A stretch of 40,068 bases of DNA, taken from Saprospiraceae bacterium UBA1994. GTDB taxonomy: Bacteria > Bacteroidota > Bacteroidia > Chitinophagales > Saprospiraceae. Under the pieces are notes generated by a model. That model was not told the DNA's origin. It worked only from the letters and a program-made list of their open reading frames with translations, and did no database searches. The DNA lies in NCBI GenBank assembly GCA_002335865.1, contig DDCY01000001.1, positions 1 through 40,068 of the forward strand, written 5' to 3'. This document shows positions 24,241-33,170 of this stretch, one piece after another. Within the stretch, counting starts at the first letter, position 1. The number at the start of each line of letters is the position of its first letter. Made by a program: the position numbers and the translations under genes.

Positions 24241-25298
24241 ACAAATTGAAAGTAATTGCAATAGTTGGAGCGCGTCCACAATTTATTAAACATTTCCCTT
24301 TTGAAAAATCTCTTGCATCAGATACAGAGTTGATAACTATACATACTGGTCAACATTATGATGACTATATGAGTAAAGTATTTTTTGATCAAATGAACAT
24401 GAGTCGTCCCAAGTATATGCTTCAAATCGGAAGTAGAGGTCATGGTGCACAGACGGGTATGATGATGGAAGAAATTGAAAAAATTGTCTTAGATGAAAAG
24501 CCAGATTGGATGGTAGTATATGGAGATACAAATTCTACTTTAGCGGGTGCTCTAGTGGCCGCCAAACTGCACGTACCTATTGCGCATATAGAAGCAGGAT
24601 TGAGATCCTTTAATAAAGAGATGCCTGAAGAGGTAAATAGAGTACTTACAGATCATATATCAGATTTACTACTAGTGCCTAGTGATGTTGCCGTGCAGAA
24701 TCTGGCGAAAGAAGGTATAAGAAATAATGTGCATGCGGTTGGAGATATCATGAAAGATTTGGTTATATATTCGATCGATAATAATCATATTACTGCAAGA
24801 AAACAACAAGGAGATTATTATTATGCCACAATACATAGACCCTACAATACGGATGAAAAAGAAAGGTTAATGTATATATTGGAGAGTCTGAGTCAGGCAG
24901 ATAAAACTGTTATGTTTTCTATTCATCCTCGTACTATAAATGCGATGTCAAAATTCGGCTTGTTAAGAGATAACTATCCTAACATTATGTTTATTGATCC
25001 TCAAGGGTATTTTGATAATTTATCATATCTATATTTCTCCTCTGGATTGATAACAGATAGTGGAGGGATGCAAAAAGAAGCATATTGGCTAAAGAAAAAA
25101 TGTATAACTATTAGGACTGAGACTGAGTGGATTGAGACTTTAATAGATTCAGCGAATACTCTTGTCTTTAATGATCTTAGTGGCCTTAACGATATTATGG
25201 CAATGCCGGCAAAGTGGAACAATCATCTTTACGGCGACGGAAACTGTGGAGCGCTGATCAGTTCTCTATTATTAGAAAATTCAACGAAGAGGAATTAG
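24237..25298 (+). CDS. wbpI: UDP-GlcNAc 2-epimerase family protein, WbpI-type
   Basis: A 353-residue non-hydrolysing UDP-sugar 2-epimerase with VGARPQFIKHFPF, TGQHYDDYMSKVFFD, VYGDTNSTLAGALVAAK, HIEAGLRSFNKEMPEEVNR near 115-135, HRPYNTD and TDSGGMQKEA. The family converts gluco to manno configuration at C2. The position between WbpD- and WbpB-like genes favours WbpI, acting on UDP-GlcNAc3NAcA to give UDP-ManNAc3NAcA; WecB activity on UDP-GlcNAc is the alternative. I chose GTG at 24237, which overlaps the wbpD stop (GTGA). The ATG at 24183 lies inside wbpD and adds 18 non-conserved residues. Confidence 0.88.
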   Translation: MNKLKVIAIVGARPQFIKHFPFEKSLASDTELITIHTGQHYDDYMSKVFFDQMNMSRPKYMLQIGSRGHGAQTGMMMEEIEKIVLDEKPDWMVVYGDTNSTLAGALVAAKLHVPIAHIEAGLRSFNKEMPEEVNRVLTDHISDLLLVPSDVAVQNLAKEGIRNNVHAVGDIMKDLVIYSIDNNHITARKQQGDYYYATIHRPYNTDEKERLMYILESLSQADKTVMFSIHPRTINAMSKFGLLRDNYPNIMFIDPQGYFDNLSYLYFSSGLITDSGGMQKEAYWLKKKCITIRTETEWIETLIDSANTLVFNDLSGLNDIMAMPAKWNNHLYGDGNCGALISSLLLENSTKRN

Positions 25299-25299
25299 T

Positions 25300-26271
25300 A
25301 TGAGGGATAATAAATTTGCACTCATTGGTGCGGCTGGATATATAGCTCCTCGGCATATGAGGGCTATCAAGGATACAGGAAGTACACTATTAGCTGCTAT
25401 GGATAATAACGATAGCGTCGGCATCATAGATAGTTATTTTCCAGATGCGGCATTCTTTACAGAGTTCGAGCGATTTGATCGCCATATGGAGAAATTGAAA
25501 AGAACAGAGAATCAAGCTGATTATATGAGTATATGTAGTCCCAATTATCTGCATGATGCACATATCAGATTTGGACTGAGGTACGGAGCGGACGTAATCT
25601 GTGAAAAACCTATAGTGCTTAATCCTTGGAATATTGACGCCTTAAAAGAAATTGAAAAAGAAACTGGTAAATGCATTTATAATATCCTCCAACTGAGACT
25701 TCACAAAAGTATTATAGATTTAAAACGTAAGGTTGATAATGGACCCAAAGATAAAATATATGATTGTGATCTTACTTATCAAACTTCTAGAGGGAATTGG
25801 TATTACACTAGTTGGAAAGGGGATGCGGAAAAATCAGGAGGTATAGCCACTAATATTGGAGTGCATTTCTTTGATATGCTAGGTTGGATTTTCGGGGATG
25901 TCAAGCGGAACGTAGTCAATCTACATACTCATGATAGAGCGGCAGGATATTTGGAATTCGATAAAGCTAGAGTAAGGTGGTTTCTTTCTATTAACTATGA
26001 TACACTTCCAGAAGAAATAAAAGCGACTGGAAAACGTACCTATAGATCTATTACGATTGATGGAGAGGAAATAGAATTTTCTGATGGATTTACAGAATTA
26101 CATACGGATAGTTATAGAGATATACTTTCTGGAAACGGATTTAGAATCGGAGAAGCGCGTAAAGCGATACAGACGGTTTATGACATACGACATGCAGATC
26201 CTATTGGTCTCAAAGGCGAGTACCATCCGTTTTGTAAAGTGTCATTGAGTAATCATCCGTTTAAGATATAA
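25300..26271 (+). CDS. wbpB: Gfo/Idh/MocA oxidoreductase, WbpB-type
   Basis: A 323-residue NAD-dependent oxidoreductase. The N-terminal Rossmann domain has FALIGAAGYIAPRHMRAI. CEKP near residue 100 holds the family's catalytic Lys. The C-terminal domain has GNWYYTSWKGDAEKSGG and ATNIGVHFFDMLGWIFG, which match WbpB/WlbA. WbpB oxidises C3 of UDP-GlcNAcA so that WbpE can add an amino group. It starts one base after the upstream stop codon. It completes a WbpE-D-I-B block; the matching WbpA-type dehydrogenase is at 34904. Confidence 0.9.
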   Translation: MRDNKFALIGAAGYIAPRHMRAIKDTGSTLLAAMDNNDSVGIIDSYFPDAAFFTEFERFDRHMEKLKRTENQADYMSICSPNYLHDAHIRFGLRYGADVICEKPIVLNPWNIDALKEIEKETGKCIYNILQLRLHKSIIDLKRKVDNGPKDKIYDCDLTYQTSRGNWYYTSWKGDAEKSGGIATNIGVHFFDMLGWIFGDVKRNVVNLHTHDRAAGYLEFDKARVRWFLSINYDTLPEEIKATGKRTYRSITIDGEEIEFSDGFTELHTDSYRDILSGNGFRIGEARKAIQTVYDIRHADPIGLKGEYHPFCKVSLSNHPFKI

Positions 26272-26283
26272 TAGTAGGAAACG

Positions 26284-27621
26284 GTGTCTAGTAAAATTGT
26301 AATTACAATTCCATCCGTCAATGTTCCTGAAGTAGCATACACTTTTCATTGCTTACTATCAGTGTTTTTGGGACTACGATATGAGATAGTCATAGATGAT
26401 GCATCATGTGATTATAAAATCACATGTAACTCTCAAACTCTTCAGATTGCCAATTTCTTTTTTAAAGACGATAGAGTAGAGCATCTTTATCAACTTGACA
26501 ATCTTCCATCTGTGGTAAATTTTTCTGATATTGAATTAGAAAACATACAGTTTTCGCAAGTCATTATTTTCGGGAATTCTAGTTGGAGTAAGCAAGAAGG
26601 TGGATTCAAATGGGGGAATGATATTGTAGCAGCATCATTTTATATGCTGACAAGATGGGAAGAGACAGTCATAGAAAATAAAGATGAGCATAATCGATTT
26701 TTAGCTATTGACTCTTTGGCTTATAAAAATAATTTTTTACATCGACCGATTGTAAATGAGTATGTTGAAATTCTATATCAGACCCTCAAGTCGTTTGGTT
26801 TGGACCAAGAACGTAAATTTAGGCAATACACAACAGTGGCAACTCACGACGTAGATAGACCCTATTTGTGGAGGTCTAAATTGGGAAAAATGAAGTCAAT
26901 AGGAGCTTCATTGTTGCTAAGAAGAGATAGGGAAGAAATTAAATTGCGTGCAGGTAATTTAGCCGTTGGAATTGATCCATTTGATACTTTTGACCTTTTG
27001 ATGGACATGTCGGAATCAATTGGGGAGAAAGCCCATTTTTTCTTTATGGCTGGTGGAGAAACTGAGTTTGATAATTTTTATCAATTAGGAGAACAAGCTG
27101 TAATCGATTTGATCAAGAGAATAAAAGAAAGGAATCATTGTATTGGGATTCACCCTTCTTATAATACATACAATAATACCGAAATGTTGTTTTCGGAAAT
27201 AGACGCTCTCAAGATGGCAACCGGTATGGAAGTAACTGCTAGTAGACAGCATTACCTAAGGTTTGATGCTTCTAGTACGTGGAACAACTTAGAAGAGGCC
27301 AATGTGAGATGTGATAGTACTTTGGGATATCCAGATGAGGCAGGTTTTAGAAGTGGCGTTTGTTATACGTATCCAGTATATGATATTTATAGAAGAAAGC
27401 AACTTTTTTTATTAGAAAAGCCATTGATTGTAATGGATACTACTTTATTGAAGTATGAGAAATTGCAAATTGAGCAAGCACTTTCCAGGATTGAAAATTT
27501 ACAAAAAGAAGTGCATCGGTACCAAGGTGAGTTTGTATTTCTTTGGCATAATTCTTCATTTAATTCTCAGGAATGGATAGGTTTTGATAAAGTTTACAAA
27601 AGCATGTATAGACAATTTTGA
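26284..27621 (+). CDS. NodB-like polysaccharide deacetylase homologue with Bacteroidota N-terminal domain
   Basis: A 445-residue protein without a signal peptide. The N-terminal 180 residues (with ASFYMLTRWEE and FLHRPIVNEYVEILYQTLK) match a domain common in Bacteroidota surface-sugar clusters. The rest resembles the NodB fold, with THDVDRPYLW near 187 in place of the first Asp motif and CIGIHPSYNTYNN near 288 in place of the His motif. Classical deacetylases have HSxxH; here the second His is missing (HPSYN). Deacetylation of a sugar or lipid-linked intermediate is possible but not proven. Start is GTG at 26284, 12 bases after wbpB. Confidence 0.75.
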   Translation: MSSKIVITIPSVNVPEVAYTFHCLLSVFLGLRYEIVIDDASCDYKITCNSQTLQIANFFFKDDRVEHLYQLDNLPSVVNFSDIELENIQFSQVIIFGNSSWSKQEGGFKWGNDIVAASFYMLTRWEETVIENKDEHNRFLAIDSLAYKNNFLHRPIVNEYVEILYQTLKSFGLDQERKFRQYTTVATHDVDRPYLWRSKLGKMKSIGASLLLRRDREEIKLRAGNLAVGIDPFDTFDLLMDMSESIGEKAHFFFMAGGETEFDNFYQLGEQAVIDLIKRIKERNHCIGIHPSYNTYNNTEMLFSEIDALKMATGMEVTASRQHYLRFDASSTWNNLEEANVRCDSTLGYPDEAGFRSGVCYTYPVYDIYRRKQLFLLEKPLIVMDTTLLKYEKLQIEQALSRIENLQKEVHRYQGEFVFLWHNSSFNSQEWIGFDKVYKSMYRQF

Positions 27622-27646
27622 ATGGATTAAAATTAAATACTAACGA

Positions 27647-29134
27647 TTGGGTGTAATTATAAGACAGGGGTCTAAGCAAGCCGTTGTGAAAATTGTCGGT
27701 GTACTTATAGGTTTTATAAGTTTGTTGCTTATCTACCCTTTGGATCATGCTTCATACGGTTATGCAGCATTTATTCTAAGTGCAGCTACATTACTGACTC
27801 CTTTATTAGCAATGGGATTGTCACAGAGTGCCATTAAATTTTTCCCAGAGTATCTTAACGAAACGTCGGATAGAAAAGGATTTATTTGGATTCTATTTGC
27901 ACTCCATTTAATTCCACTTTTACTTTGTGGTATATTTTTTTACTTCTTTGACGATTCCATGTATAGTCTTATTGGTTATATGGGTTTGGATGTTACGCTA
28001 TTCCGAGAAAACAGTACGGTTATAGTAATTGTGTCTATATTATTGCTCCTCTATATGACGATAACTTCTTATATAAGTAATTTTGGAAGGATAGTTATTC
28101 CTACAATTATTAATGAATTTAGTTATAAACTATTTCTACCCCTGGTAGTACTGGGAGTTGTTTATGGCGTAGTACAAAAGAATATTATTCCAGGTTTAAT
28201 GATTGCATTTTTTGCAATAGCACTGATTGTATTGATGGTTTACTTGGCCAAAATTGGTGGAATAAGTCGGAAAGTCGATTTGTCTTTTTTGACATCTCGT
28301 AAATTAAAACGGATTGGAAAATATAGCCTTTATAGTGCACTTGGAACTCTGGGTTCATTGCTAATCTTTAGAATAGATGCGGTAATGATTACAGGATTAT
28401 TGGGTGAGGTGAGTACAGGATTATATTTCAATATTTTAGTAATGGCGGCGGTAATAGACATACCAAGCCAAGCTATTGGAAAGATAGCAGGGCCAATTAT
28501 ATCAAAATCATTTAATGACAATAACCATGAAGAGATACAATTGATCTACATAAAGGGTTCAATCAATTCATTGATTGTTGGGATGCTCATTTTTCTGGGA
28601 ATTTGGTTCAACTTAGATGCTATTATATCATTGAGTTCTAAGCCTGAAGCCTTCTTTGGGGCAACTCAAATATTTCTCTTTTTAGGAATTGCTAAATTAA
28701 TAGACGGATTGACGGGTATCAATACACACATATTACTATACTCTAAATACTATAAATTCAACCTTTTGTTTCTTCTATGTCTAGGAGTGTTAAATGTGTT
28801 TTTGAATTTAGTGTTAATAAAACAATATGACATTGCAGGTGCGGCAATGGCTACTTTGATATCACTGACTTTGTATAATTTAATTAAGTTGTTTTTTATA
28901 AAATTCACTTTAGATATGTCACCTTTTACTTTAGATACGCTAAAAGTGCTATTAATAGGTGTGATGGTATTCGGACTGCTTTTCATATTACCAATGCCGG
29001 ACTCTGTTGTCTTAGGTATCCTCCTTAGATCTATATTAATTTCGGTTTTATTTATTGGTTCAATATATTGGAGTAAGGCTTCAATAGATTTTAATAGCCT
29101 TGTGGATAAGTATACAAAAATTATAATTAGGTAA
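27647..29134 (+). CDS. Wzx-like oligosaccharide flippase (first of two)
   Basis: A 495-residue protein with about 12-14 hydrophobic segments, beginning with IIRQGSKQAVVKIVGVLIG and followed by GYAAFILSAATLLTPLLAMG and LSQSAIKFFPEYL, typical of the PST/MOP flippases. Such proteins turn undecaprenyl-linked repeat units across the inner membrane. The only usable start is TTG at 27647, because an in-frame stop lies at 27641. A second, different flippase gene lies at 36298. This one sits between the deacetylase homologue and a GT4 gene. Confidence 0.86.
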   Translation: MGVIIRQGSKQAVVKIVGVLIGFISLLLIYPLDHASYGYAAFILSAATLLTPLLAMGLSQSAIKFFPEYLNETSDRKGFIWILFALHLIPLLLCGIFFYFFDDSMYSLIGYMGLDVTLFRENSTVIVIVSILLLLYMTITSYISNFGRIVIPTIINEFSYKLFLPLVVLGVVYGVVQKNIIPGLMIAFFAIALIVLMVYLAKIGGISRKVDLSFLTSRKLKRIGKYSLYSALGTLGSLLIFRIDAVMITGLLGEVSTGLYFNILVMAAVIDIPSQAIGKIAGPIISKSFNDNNHEEIQLIYIKGSINSLIVGMLIFLGIWFNLDAIISLSSKPEAFFGATQIFLFLGIAKLIDGLTGINTHILLYSKYYKFNLLFLLCLGVLNVFLNLVLIKQYDIAGAAMATLISLTLYNLIKLFFIKFTLDMSPFTLDTLKVLLIGVMVFGLLFILPMPDSVVLGILLRSILISVLFIGSIYWSKASIDFNSLVDKYTKIIIR

Positions 29135-29158
29135 TCTCATCAAAGAGTCACTTATAAT

Positions 29159-30367
29159 ATGAAAACTAACTTAAGAATAGGAATGATTCTCGATAACGAA
29201 TTCTCAGGTGATATGAGAGTTGAAAATGAGGTGCAAGCATTGGTTAACGCAGGCCACGAAGTATTTGTTTTTTGTCTTACTTATGGATCAAAACCAGAGA
29301 GTGAGAACTACCATGGTGCTAGTATTATTAGAATTCCAATTTCAAAGTTTGCAAAGAATAAATTGAATGGTCTTAACAATACTATTTTCAACTTTTATCC
29401 AGGCTGGTGGAGTAAGCGTATTTTGAACTTGGTCAAGGAATATCCAATAGATGTACTACATGTGCATGATCTTTGGATGATGGAAGCAGGAATAAAGATT
29501 TCAAATAAATTAAACGTTCCTATTGTGGCTGATTTACACGAAAACTATGTGCATGCTTTGGCCAATTATAAATGGTCTACCACTTTTCCAGGAAGCGTAT
29601 TAGTGTCTCAAAATAAGTGGAAAAGAAAAGAGAAGGAATGGCTTAAGATGGCAAGTGATATTATAGTGGTAATAGAGGAGGCAAAAAATAGAGTTGAGAA
29701 AATAGCACCGGACAAACCTATTTGTGTAGTAGCGAACTATGTAAATATTGAGGATTTTAAAGTATCTAACCCTACCGAGGTCGAAGAATTGAAAATGCAA
29801 TATGCTGGTGACTACATAGTAACCTATACAGGTGGTATGGACTTACATAGAGGCCTGGAGAATGTGGTAAGGGCTATACCTTCCATTATAAAATCTATAG
29901 TTAATTTCAAATTGGTGCTTGTAGGGACAGGAAGTAATGTTCAGGATTTGAAAGATTTAGCCAGTCAATTAAACGTAACCGAATACGTTATTTTTAAGGG
30001 ATGGCAATATCCAGAAGACCTTCCTGCTTATATGTCAACTTCGGATGCATGTATAATACCACATATGAAAACAGCGCATACAGATAATACAATTCCACAT
30101 AAGCTTTTTCATTATATGCTTATGAATCAGCCGGTCTTAGTTTCTGATTGTGAGCCACTCAAAAGAATAGTTAAAGAGACTGATTGTGGATTTATTTTTA
30201 AGCAAAATAGTATTGAAGATATTGCAGAAAAAATTATTGCTATGTCTCAAAGTAAATCTCTTTCTCTTGAAATGGCAGATAGGGGAAGACAAGCGGTTTT
30301 GTCAAAATATAATTGGCGCCAAACGGCAAAAAATTTAACTGATTTATATCAAAAATATATCAACTAA
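29159..30367 (+). CDS. GT4-family glycosyltransferase
   Basis: A 402-residue GT-B enzyme. The N-terminal domain has RIGMILDNEFSGDMRVENEVQ (first 20 conserved around D-MRVENE) and LHVHDLWMMEAG; the C-terminal nucleotide-binding domain has YTGGMDLHRGLENVVRAI, LVGTGSN, FKGWQYPEDLPAYMS and HTDNTIPHKLFHYMLMNQPVL, containing the GT4 E/H-type site. It adds a sugar to the growing repeat unit in the cytoplasm; donor and linkage are unknown. Its TAA overlaps the next ATG (TAATG), coupling it to the methyltransferase. Confidence 0.9.
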   Translation: MKTNLRIGMILDNEFSGDMRVENEVQALVNAGHEVFVFCLTYGSKPESENYHGASIIRIPISKFAKNKLNGLNNTIFNFYPGWWSKRILNLVKEYPIDVLHVHDLWMMEAGIKISNKLNVPIVADLHENYVHALANYKWSTTFPGSVLVSQNKWKRKEKEWLKMASDIIVVIEEAKNRVEKIAPDKPICVVANYVNIEDFKVSNPTEVEELKMQYAGDYIVTYTGGMDLHRGLENVVRAIPSIIKSIVNFKLVLVGTGSNVQDLKDLASQLNVTEYVIFKGWQYPEDLPAYMSTSDACIIPHMKTAHTDNTIPHKLFHYMLMNQPVLVSDCEPLKRIVKETDCGFIFKQNSIEDIAEKIIAMSQSKSLSLEMADRGRQAVLSKYNWRQTAKNLTDLYQKYIN

Positions 30368-30921
30368 TGTATAAGGGGACGCATACATATTCATATAATC
30401 TTAAAGACAAAGCACTTTCGCGTAGATACGCTAATACACTGAATTTTGTAAATAAACAACTTACAAAACCTGTGAATATATTGGATTTAGGAATTGATAA
30501 TCCTTTTTCAAATATGCTAAGAGATCAAGGCCATTATGTCGATAATACAGACATGAATCAAGATTTGGATTTGGATTATAGTCAAGTTACAAATGAAAAA
30601 TACGATGTGGTTACTGCGTTTGAGATTTTTGAACACATGGTTGCGCCGTTTAATCTACTAAGAGAAATTACAGCACCCAATTTAATAGCCTCTATACCAC
30701 TTAGCCTTTGGTTTGCAAAAGCGTATTGGAATGAGAAGGATGAATGGGATAGGCACTACCACGAATTCGAACCTAGACAATTCGATATGCTGTTAAATAA
30801 ATCGGGTTGGAGGATTATCGATTCAGAGAAATGGGTTAGTAAAAGCAATAAGATTGGCTTTAAGCCTTTATTGAGAAGTTTTACGCCTAGGTATTTTATA
30901 GTGAGTTGCGAACGAATTTAA
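30367..30921 (+). CDS. SAM-dependent methyltransferase-like protein
   Basis: A 184-residue protein with a class I methyltransferase outline: NILDLGIDNPFSNMLRDQG near 37-55 stands for motif I, although the usual GxGxG is not kept, and YDVVTAFEIFEHMVAPFNLL near 78-98 matches the motif II region, including the EHM typical of this fold. The C-terminus (WDRHYHEFEPRQFDMLL) is also seen in sugar-cluster methyltransferases. It may methylate a sugar of the repeat unit. The weak SAM loop leaves activity open. Translationally coupled to the upstream glycosyltransferase gene. Confidence 0.72.
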   Translation: MYKGTHTYSYNLKDKALSRRYANTLNFVNKQLTKPVNILDLGIDNPFSNMLRDQGHYVDNTDMNQDLDLDYSQVTNEKYDVVTAFEIFEHMVAPFNLLREITAPNLIASIPLSLWFAKAYWNEKDEWDRHYHEFEPRQFDMLLNKSGWRIIDSEKWVSKSNKIGFKPLLRSFTPRYFIVSCERI

Positions 30922-30978
30922 TCAATAGACTAATTCATAGTTTAGATGATTAATACAAGATATAGAATCTATTAAAAG

Positions 30979-31878
30979 ATGAGAATAGTAAATCATTTAT
31001 CGGAGTTAGAGTCAGAGTCTATCTACATCATGCGTGAAGTAGCTGCACAGTTTGATAATTCTGTGTTAATGTTTTCTGGTGGAAAGGATAGTATTTTAAT
31101 GGTCTACTTGGCCTATAAGGCTTTTTTTCCTGCCAAGATTCCTTTTCCATTATTACATATAGATACTGGACATAATTTTCCCGAGACGCTTCAATATAGA
31201 GATAAGCTAGTAGAGCAATTTGGCGCAAAGCTTGTGATCGGATCAGTACAAGAGGCTATCGACCAAGGTTTGGTCGCTGAAGAAAAAGGATTTAATGCAA
31301 GCCGTAATGGATTGCAGACTACTGCACTATTGGAAGCAATAGAAAATGGAAATTATGATGCGGCTCTGGGTGGAGCGCGGAGAGATGAAGAGAAAGCTAG
31401 AGCAAAAGAAAGGTTCTTTTCGCATAGAGATGAATTTGGTCAGTGGGATCCTAAAAATCAAAGACCAGAACTTTGGAATCTATTTAATAGTCGCAAAAAT
31501 ATGGGCGAACATTTTAGAGTATTTCCTATATCAAATTGGACAGAGTTGGATGTCTGGCAATATTTGGCGCAGGAGGAAGTCCCTTTACCCTCATTGTACT
31601 TTGCGCATGAGAGAGAGGTATTTGAACGTGATGGTACATTGCTAGCAGATTGTGAGTATATCAATAAAAGGCCAGAGGAGGAAGTGTTTAAAGAGGTGGT
31701 TAGATGTAGAACTATAGGTGATATGACATGTACGGGTGTTTGGCGCTCTGATGCTACGACGGTAGAGGAAATCATTAAGGAAGTTTCTACTACTCGAATG
31801 ACAGAAAGAGGTGGACGTACTGACGATAGGAGAAGTGAGTCAAGTATGGAGGATAGAAAAAAATTAGGCTACTTTTAA
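30979..31878 (+). CDS. cysD: Sulfate adenylyltransferase subunit 2 (ATP sulfurylase small subunit)
   Basis: Adenylates sulfate to APS together with CysN. The 299-residue protein has the PP-loop SGGKDS at 33-38, HIDTGHNFPET, GGARRDEEKARAKER, WNLFNSRKNMGEHFRVFPIS, and the C-terminal RCRTIGDMTCTG and ERGGRTDDRRSESSMEDRK, all characteristic of CysD. Thirteen bases separate it from cysN. Placement inside a polysaccharide cluster, with no cysH, cysI or cysJ in view, points to sulfate activation for sulfation rather than assimilation. Confidence 0.96.
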   Translation: MRIVNHLSELESESIYIMREVAAQFDNSVLMFSGGKDSILMVYLAYKAFFPAKIPFPLLHIDTGHNFPETLQYRDKLVEQFGAKLVIGSVQEAIDQGLVAEEKGFNASRNGLQTTALLEAIENGNYDAALGGARRDEEKARAKERFFSHRDEFGQWDPKNQRPELWNLFNSRKNMGEHFRVFPISNWTELDVWQYLAQEEVPLPSLYFAHEREVFERDGTLLADCEYINKRPEEEVFKEVVRCRTIGDMTCTGVWRSDATTVEEIIKEVSTTRMTERGGRTDDRRSESSMEDRKKLGYF

Positions 31879-31891
31879 ACGATTATAAAAA

Positions 31892-33157
31892 GTGAAAGAA
31901 ATTCAAAATGATAATGGTCTTTTGAGATTCACGACTGCAGGATCTGTAGATGATGGTAAGTCTACGCTCATTGGTAGATTGTTATACGATTCTAAATCTA
32001 TCTATCAAGATCAGTATGAAGCTATAGAGAAAGTAAGTGAAAGGCGAGGTGAAGAGGGGGTAAATCTGGCTTTATTAACGGATGGTCTAAAAGCGGAACG
32101 GGAGCAGGGAATTACGATTGATGTGGCATATAGATATTTTTCTACACCCAAAAGAAAATTTATAATAGCAGATACGCCTGGTCATATTCAGTACACAAGG
32201 AATATGGTAACTGGCGCGAGTACTGCCAATGTGGCTCTAATCTTGATTGATGTTCGTAATGGTGTCATAGAGCAGACCAAACGCCATGCAATAATATCTT
32301 CTTTGCTACAGATACCACACTTAGTGGTGTGTATCAATAAAATGGATCTGGTAAATTATTCTCAAGAGCAGTATGATAAGATTAAAACTGAATTTGAACA
32401 ATTCGCGAGTAAACTAGATGTAGTAGATGTCAGTTTTATTCCAATTTCTGCACTCAATGGAGATAACGTTGTAAGCAGATCAATGAATATGAGTTGGTAT
32501 GAAGGATCTACTTTGTTGTATTACTTAGAGAATGTGCATATCGCAAGTGATCACAATCTGATAGATAATAGATTTCCGGTGCAGTATATTATTAGACCAT
32601 ATAATGACGAATATCATGACTACCGAGGATATGCGGGTAGAGTAGCAGGAGGCACCTTTTCAGTAGGAGACGAAGTTGTAGCTTTACCATCTGGATTTCA
32701 TAGCAAAATTAAATCTATACAAGGGTCAAAGGGAAATCAGACAGATGCAATTCCACCTGAATCAGTGACAATCTTATTGGAAGATGATATAGACATCGGT
32801 AGAGGTGATATGATTGTAAGGCCTAACAATCAGCCAGAAGTAACACAAGACATAGATGTAATGATATGTTGGTTTGATAATAATAAATCTTTGTTGCTAA
32901 GTGGTAAATATGTCATTAGACATAGTACGCAAGAAGCGAGATGTATCATCAAAGAAATAAAGTATAAATTGGATATAGAAACACTCAGTAGAGATCAAAA
33001 TAATTTAGTGATAAAAGTAAACGATATTGCCAGAGTGATGTTAAGATCTACCAAGCCTCTTTTCATCGATGCATATAAGCAAAATAGAATTACCGGAAGT
33101 ATTATTCTTATCGATGAAGCTACTAATAATACAGTAGGGGTGGGGATGGTAATATAG
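31892..33157 (+). CDS. cysN: Sulfate adenylyltransferase subunit 1 (GTPase subunit)
   Basis: GTP hydrolysis by this EF-Tu-like subunit drives APS formation by CysD. The 421-residue protein has GSVDDGKST at 17-25, DTPGH at 94-98 and NKMD at 149-152, followed by two beta-barrel domains. It ends after the barrels, without the fused APS kinase domain seen in NodQ-type proteins; the kinase is the separate cysC at 17981. Start is GTG at 31892. A GTP cyclohydrolase II gene follows after 13 bases. Confidence 0.96.
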   Translation: MKEIQNDNGLLRFTTAGSVDDGKSTLIGRLLYDSKSIYQDQYEAIEKVSERRGEEGVNLALLTDGLKAEREQGITIDVAYRYFSTPKRKFIIADTPGHIQYTRNMVTGASTANVALILIDVRNGVIEQTKRHAIISSLLQIPHLVVCINKMDLVNYSQEQYDKIKTEFEQFASKLDVVDVSFIPISALNGDNVVSRSMNMSWYEGSTLLYYLENVHIASDHNLIDNRFPVQYIIRPYNDEYHDYRGYAGRVAGGTFSVGDEVVALPSGFHSKIKSIQGSKGNQTDAIPPESVTILLEDDIDIGRGDMIVRPNNQPEVTQDIDVMICWFDNNKSLLLSGKYVIRHSTQEARCIIKEIKYKLDIETLSRDQNNLVIKVNDIARVMLRSTKPLFIDAYKQNRITGSIILIDEATNNTVGVGMVI

Positions 33158-33170
33158 TTATAGAAAGAGA

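Noticed and set aside
31346..31645. A 99-codon + strand frame inside cysD
   Set aside because: Out-of-frame overlap with a well-conserved CysD; product is not recognisable.
31892..33157. NodQ-type CysN-CysC fusion
   Set aside because: The chain ends after the beta-barrel domains at 421 residues and the APS kinase is a separate gene at 17981.
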